NCBI GenBank assembly: GCA_031398745.1
Contig: JANNNX010000001.1
Coordinates: 1-12,174, forward strand
Direction: 5' to 3'
Length of the DNA: 12,174 nucleotides
From: JANNNX01 sp031398745
GTDB taxonomy: Bacteria; Actinomycetota; Acidimicrobiia; Acidimicrobiales; CADCSY01
Below, one piece after another: positions 11,784 to 12,174 of this stretch (positions within the stretch are counted from its first letter, which is position 1; each line of letters begins with the position of its first letter). A program made the position numbers and the translations under genes. The notes below the pieces were generated by a model. It searched no databases, was not told the DNA's origin, and worked only from the letters and a program-made list of their open reading frames with translations.

Positions 11784-12174
11784 CCTGGGCCCAGGTCGCG
11801 GTGGAGGCAGCCGGGGTGACCGACGAGTTCGAGTGGCCGCTCACCCTGGGCCAGGTCCACCACGAGTTGGCCAGGCGACAGCTCATCCCAGACACCAAGT
11901 CCGCCCACCGGCGGCTGTCATCGGTTCTCTCCGGCCCCCGAGCGTGCGGAGAGGTCTACATCGCGGGGCCGGCCTTCCGCCCCCAGCGCCGGCTGTCGTG
12001 GCTCAGCGCCGACGACGCCCGACGTTGGCTGAGCGAGCACTTCGCTCTCGACCCCACCGAGGGCCAAGAGTGGGCCGTCTACCTGGCCACCGACCACGTC
12101 CCGCTCGTCGAGGTCCTGGACCAATGGTTCGGCCCTCTCGGCGTCACCTCCTTCGCAGTCGACGGGTACCAACC
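11780..12174 (+). CDS. Winged-helix/Toprim-like mobile-element protein, 3'-truncated by window edge
   Basis: The frame is open from ATG 11780 (ATGA overlap with the previous gene) to the window end, giving 131 codons without a stop. The N-terminal part, EFEWPLTLGQVHHELARRQLIPDTKSAHRRLSSVLSGPRACGEVYI, has the layout of the leading helical/winged-helix region of a widespread phage and ICE family, in which a 'T.RQ.FY.LV..G.I.NT...YKRL...L..AR..G' pattern precedes a Toprim-like domain. Residues about 96-131 (EWAVYLATDHVPLVEVLDQWFGPLGVTSFAVDGYQ) would then be the start of that Toprim-like part. The match is by pattern memory, not alignment, and key acidic residues of a Toprim site lie partly beyond the edge. 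If right, it would be a topoisomerase- or primase-related partner of the RepA-like ATPase. Confidence 0.5.
   Translation, partial: MTWAQVAVEAAGVTDEFEWPLTLGQVHHELARRQLIPDTKSAHRRLSSVLSGPRACGEVYIAGPAFRPQRRLSWLSADDARRWLSEHFALDPTEGQEWAVYLATDHVPLVEVLDQWFGPLGVTSFAVDGYQ

Larger units (their letters stand above)
6107..12174. mobile_element. Left part of an integrative element inserted at tRNA-Pro
   Basis: The left edge is the tRNA-Pro 3'-half remnant. In tRNA orientation the element must lie 5' of that fragment, which is rightwards here. Content to the right fits: cargo-like genes, WhiB regulator, excisionase-type HTH, zinc-ribbon protein, RepA-like ATPase with internal repeats, and a Toprim-like protein. 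Third codon positions there are visibly less uniform than in the left half. No integrase is seen, so it should lie beyond 12174 together with the intact tRNA-Pro. The element class (AICE-like, satellite or prophage) is undecided; no transfer or capsid genes are in view. Confidence 0.65.

Noticed and set aside
10768..11898. Minus-strand open frame opposite the RepA-like gene
   Set aside because: Antisense shadow; its repeated LSTF/KML peptides are only the reverse reading of the iteron-like DNA repeats.

Overview
This window is GC-rich actinobacterial DNA. The evidence is a strong preference for G or C at third codon positions, frequent GTG starts, a WhiB-type Fe-S regulator (a family confined to Actinobacteria and their phages), and a PIG-V-like mannosyltransferase. 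The order cannot be settled from sequence alone; a deep-branching actinobacterium of the Acidimicrobiia kind is only a guess.

Left half (about 1-6057) looks like ordinary chromosome. A 5'-truncated aspartate-semialdehyde dehydrogenase gene converges on a minus-strand pair: a class I methyltransferase followed by a short MazG-like pyrophosphohydrolase. Two short tandem repeats lie in the gap between the converging genes. Divergent from the methyltransferase is a tight four-gene plus-strand operon: a GT-C membrane mannosyltransferase, an NAD-dependent sugar epimerase/dehydratase, a DegT-type PLP sugar aminotransferase and a DPM1-like GT2 glycosyltransferase. Together they look like a small pathway that makes an amino sugar and loads sugars onto a lipid carrier or surface glycan.

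At 6107-6151 the minus strand holds the 3' half of a tRNA-Pro(CGG) gene, from the anticodon loop to CCA, with no matching 5' half. This is the usual footprint of site-specific integration into a tRNA gene. The orientation puts the integrated element to the right, running past the window end, where the intact tRNA-Pro should lie.

Right half (about 6152-12174) has the content of an actinobacterial integrative element. Cargo-like genes come first: a membrane-anchored DUF732-like protein and a NYN/DUF88 nuclease-like protein. Next are two minus-strand genes, a zinc-ribbon protein and a WhiB protein with an unusual C-terminal extension, with a coding-like 31-codon small ORF between them. Divergent from these is a plus-strand operon with 4-nt overlaps at every junction: excisionase-type HTH, small zinc-ribbon protein, RepA/RecA-like ATPase, a 78-residue unknown, and a winged-helix/Toprim-like protein cut by the window edge. 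The 3' end of the ATPase gene holds six copies of a GAGCAYCTT(C) motif in both orientations within about 125 bp, which I read as a candidate iteron origin embedded in the coding sequence. No integrase, transfer gene, capsid gene or CRISPR array is visible in the window.
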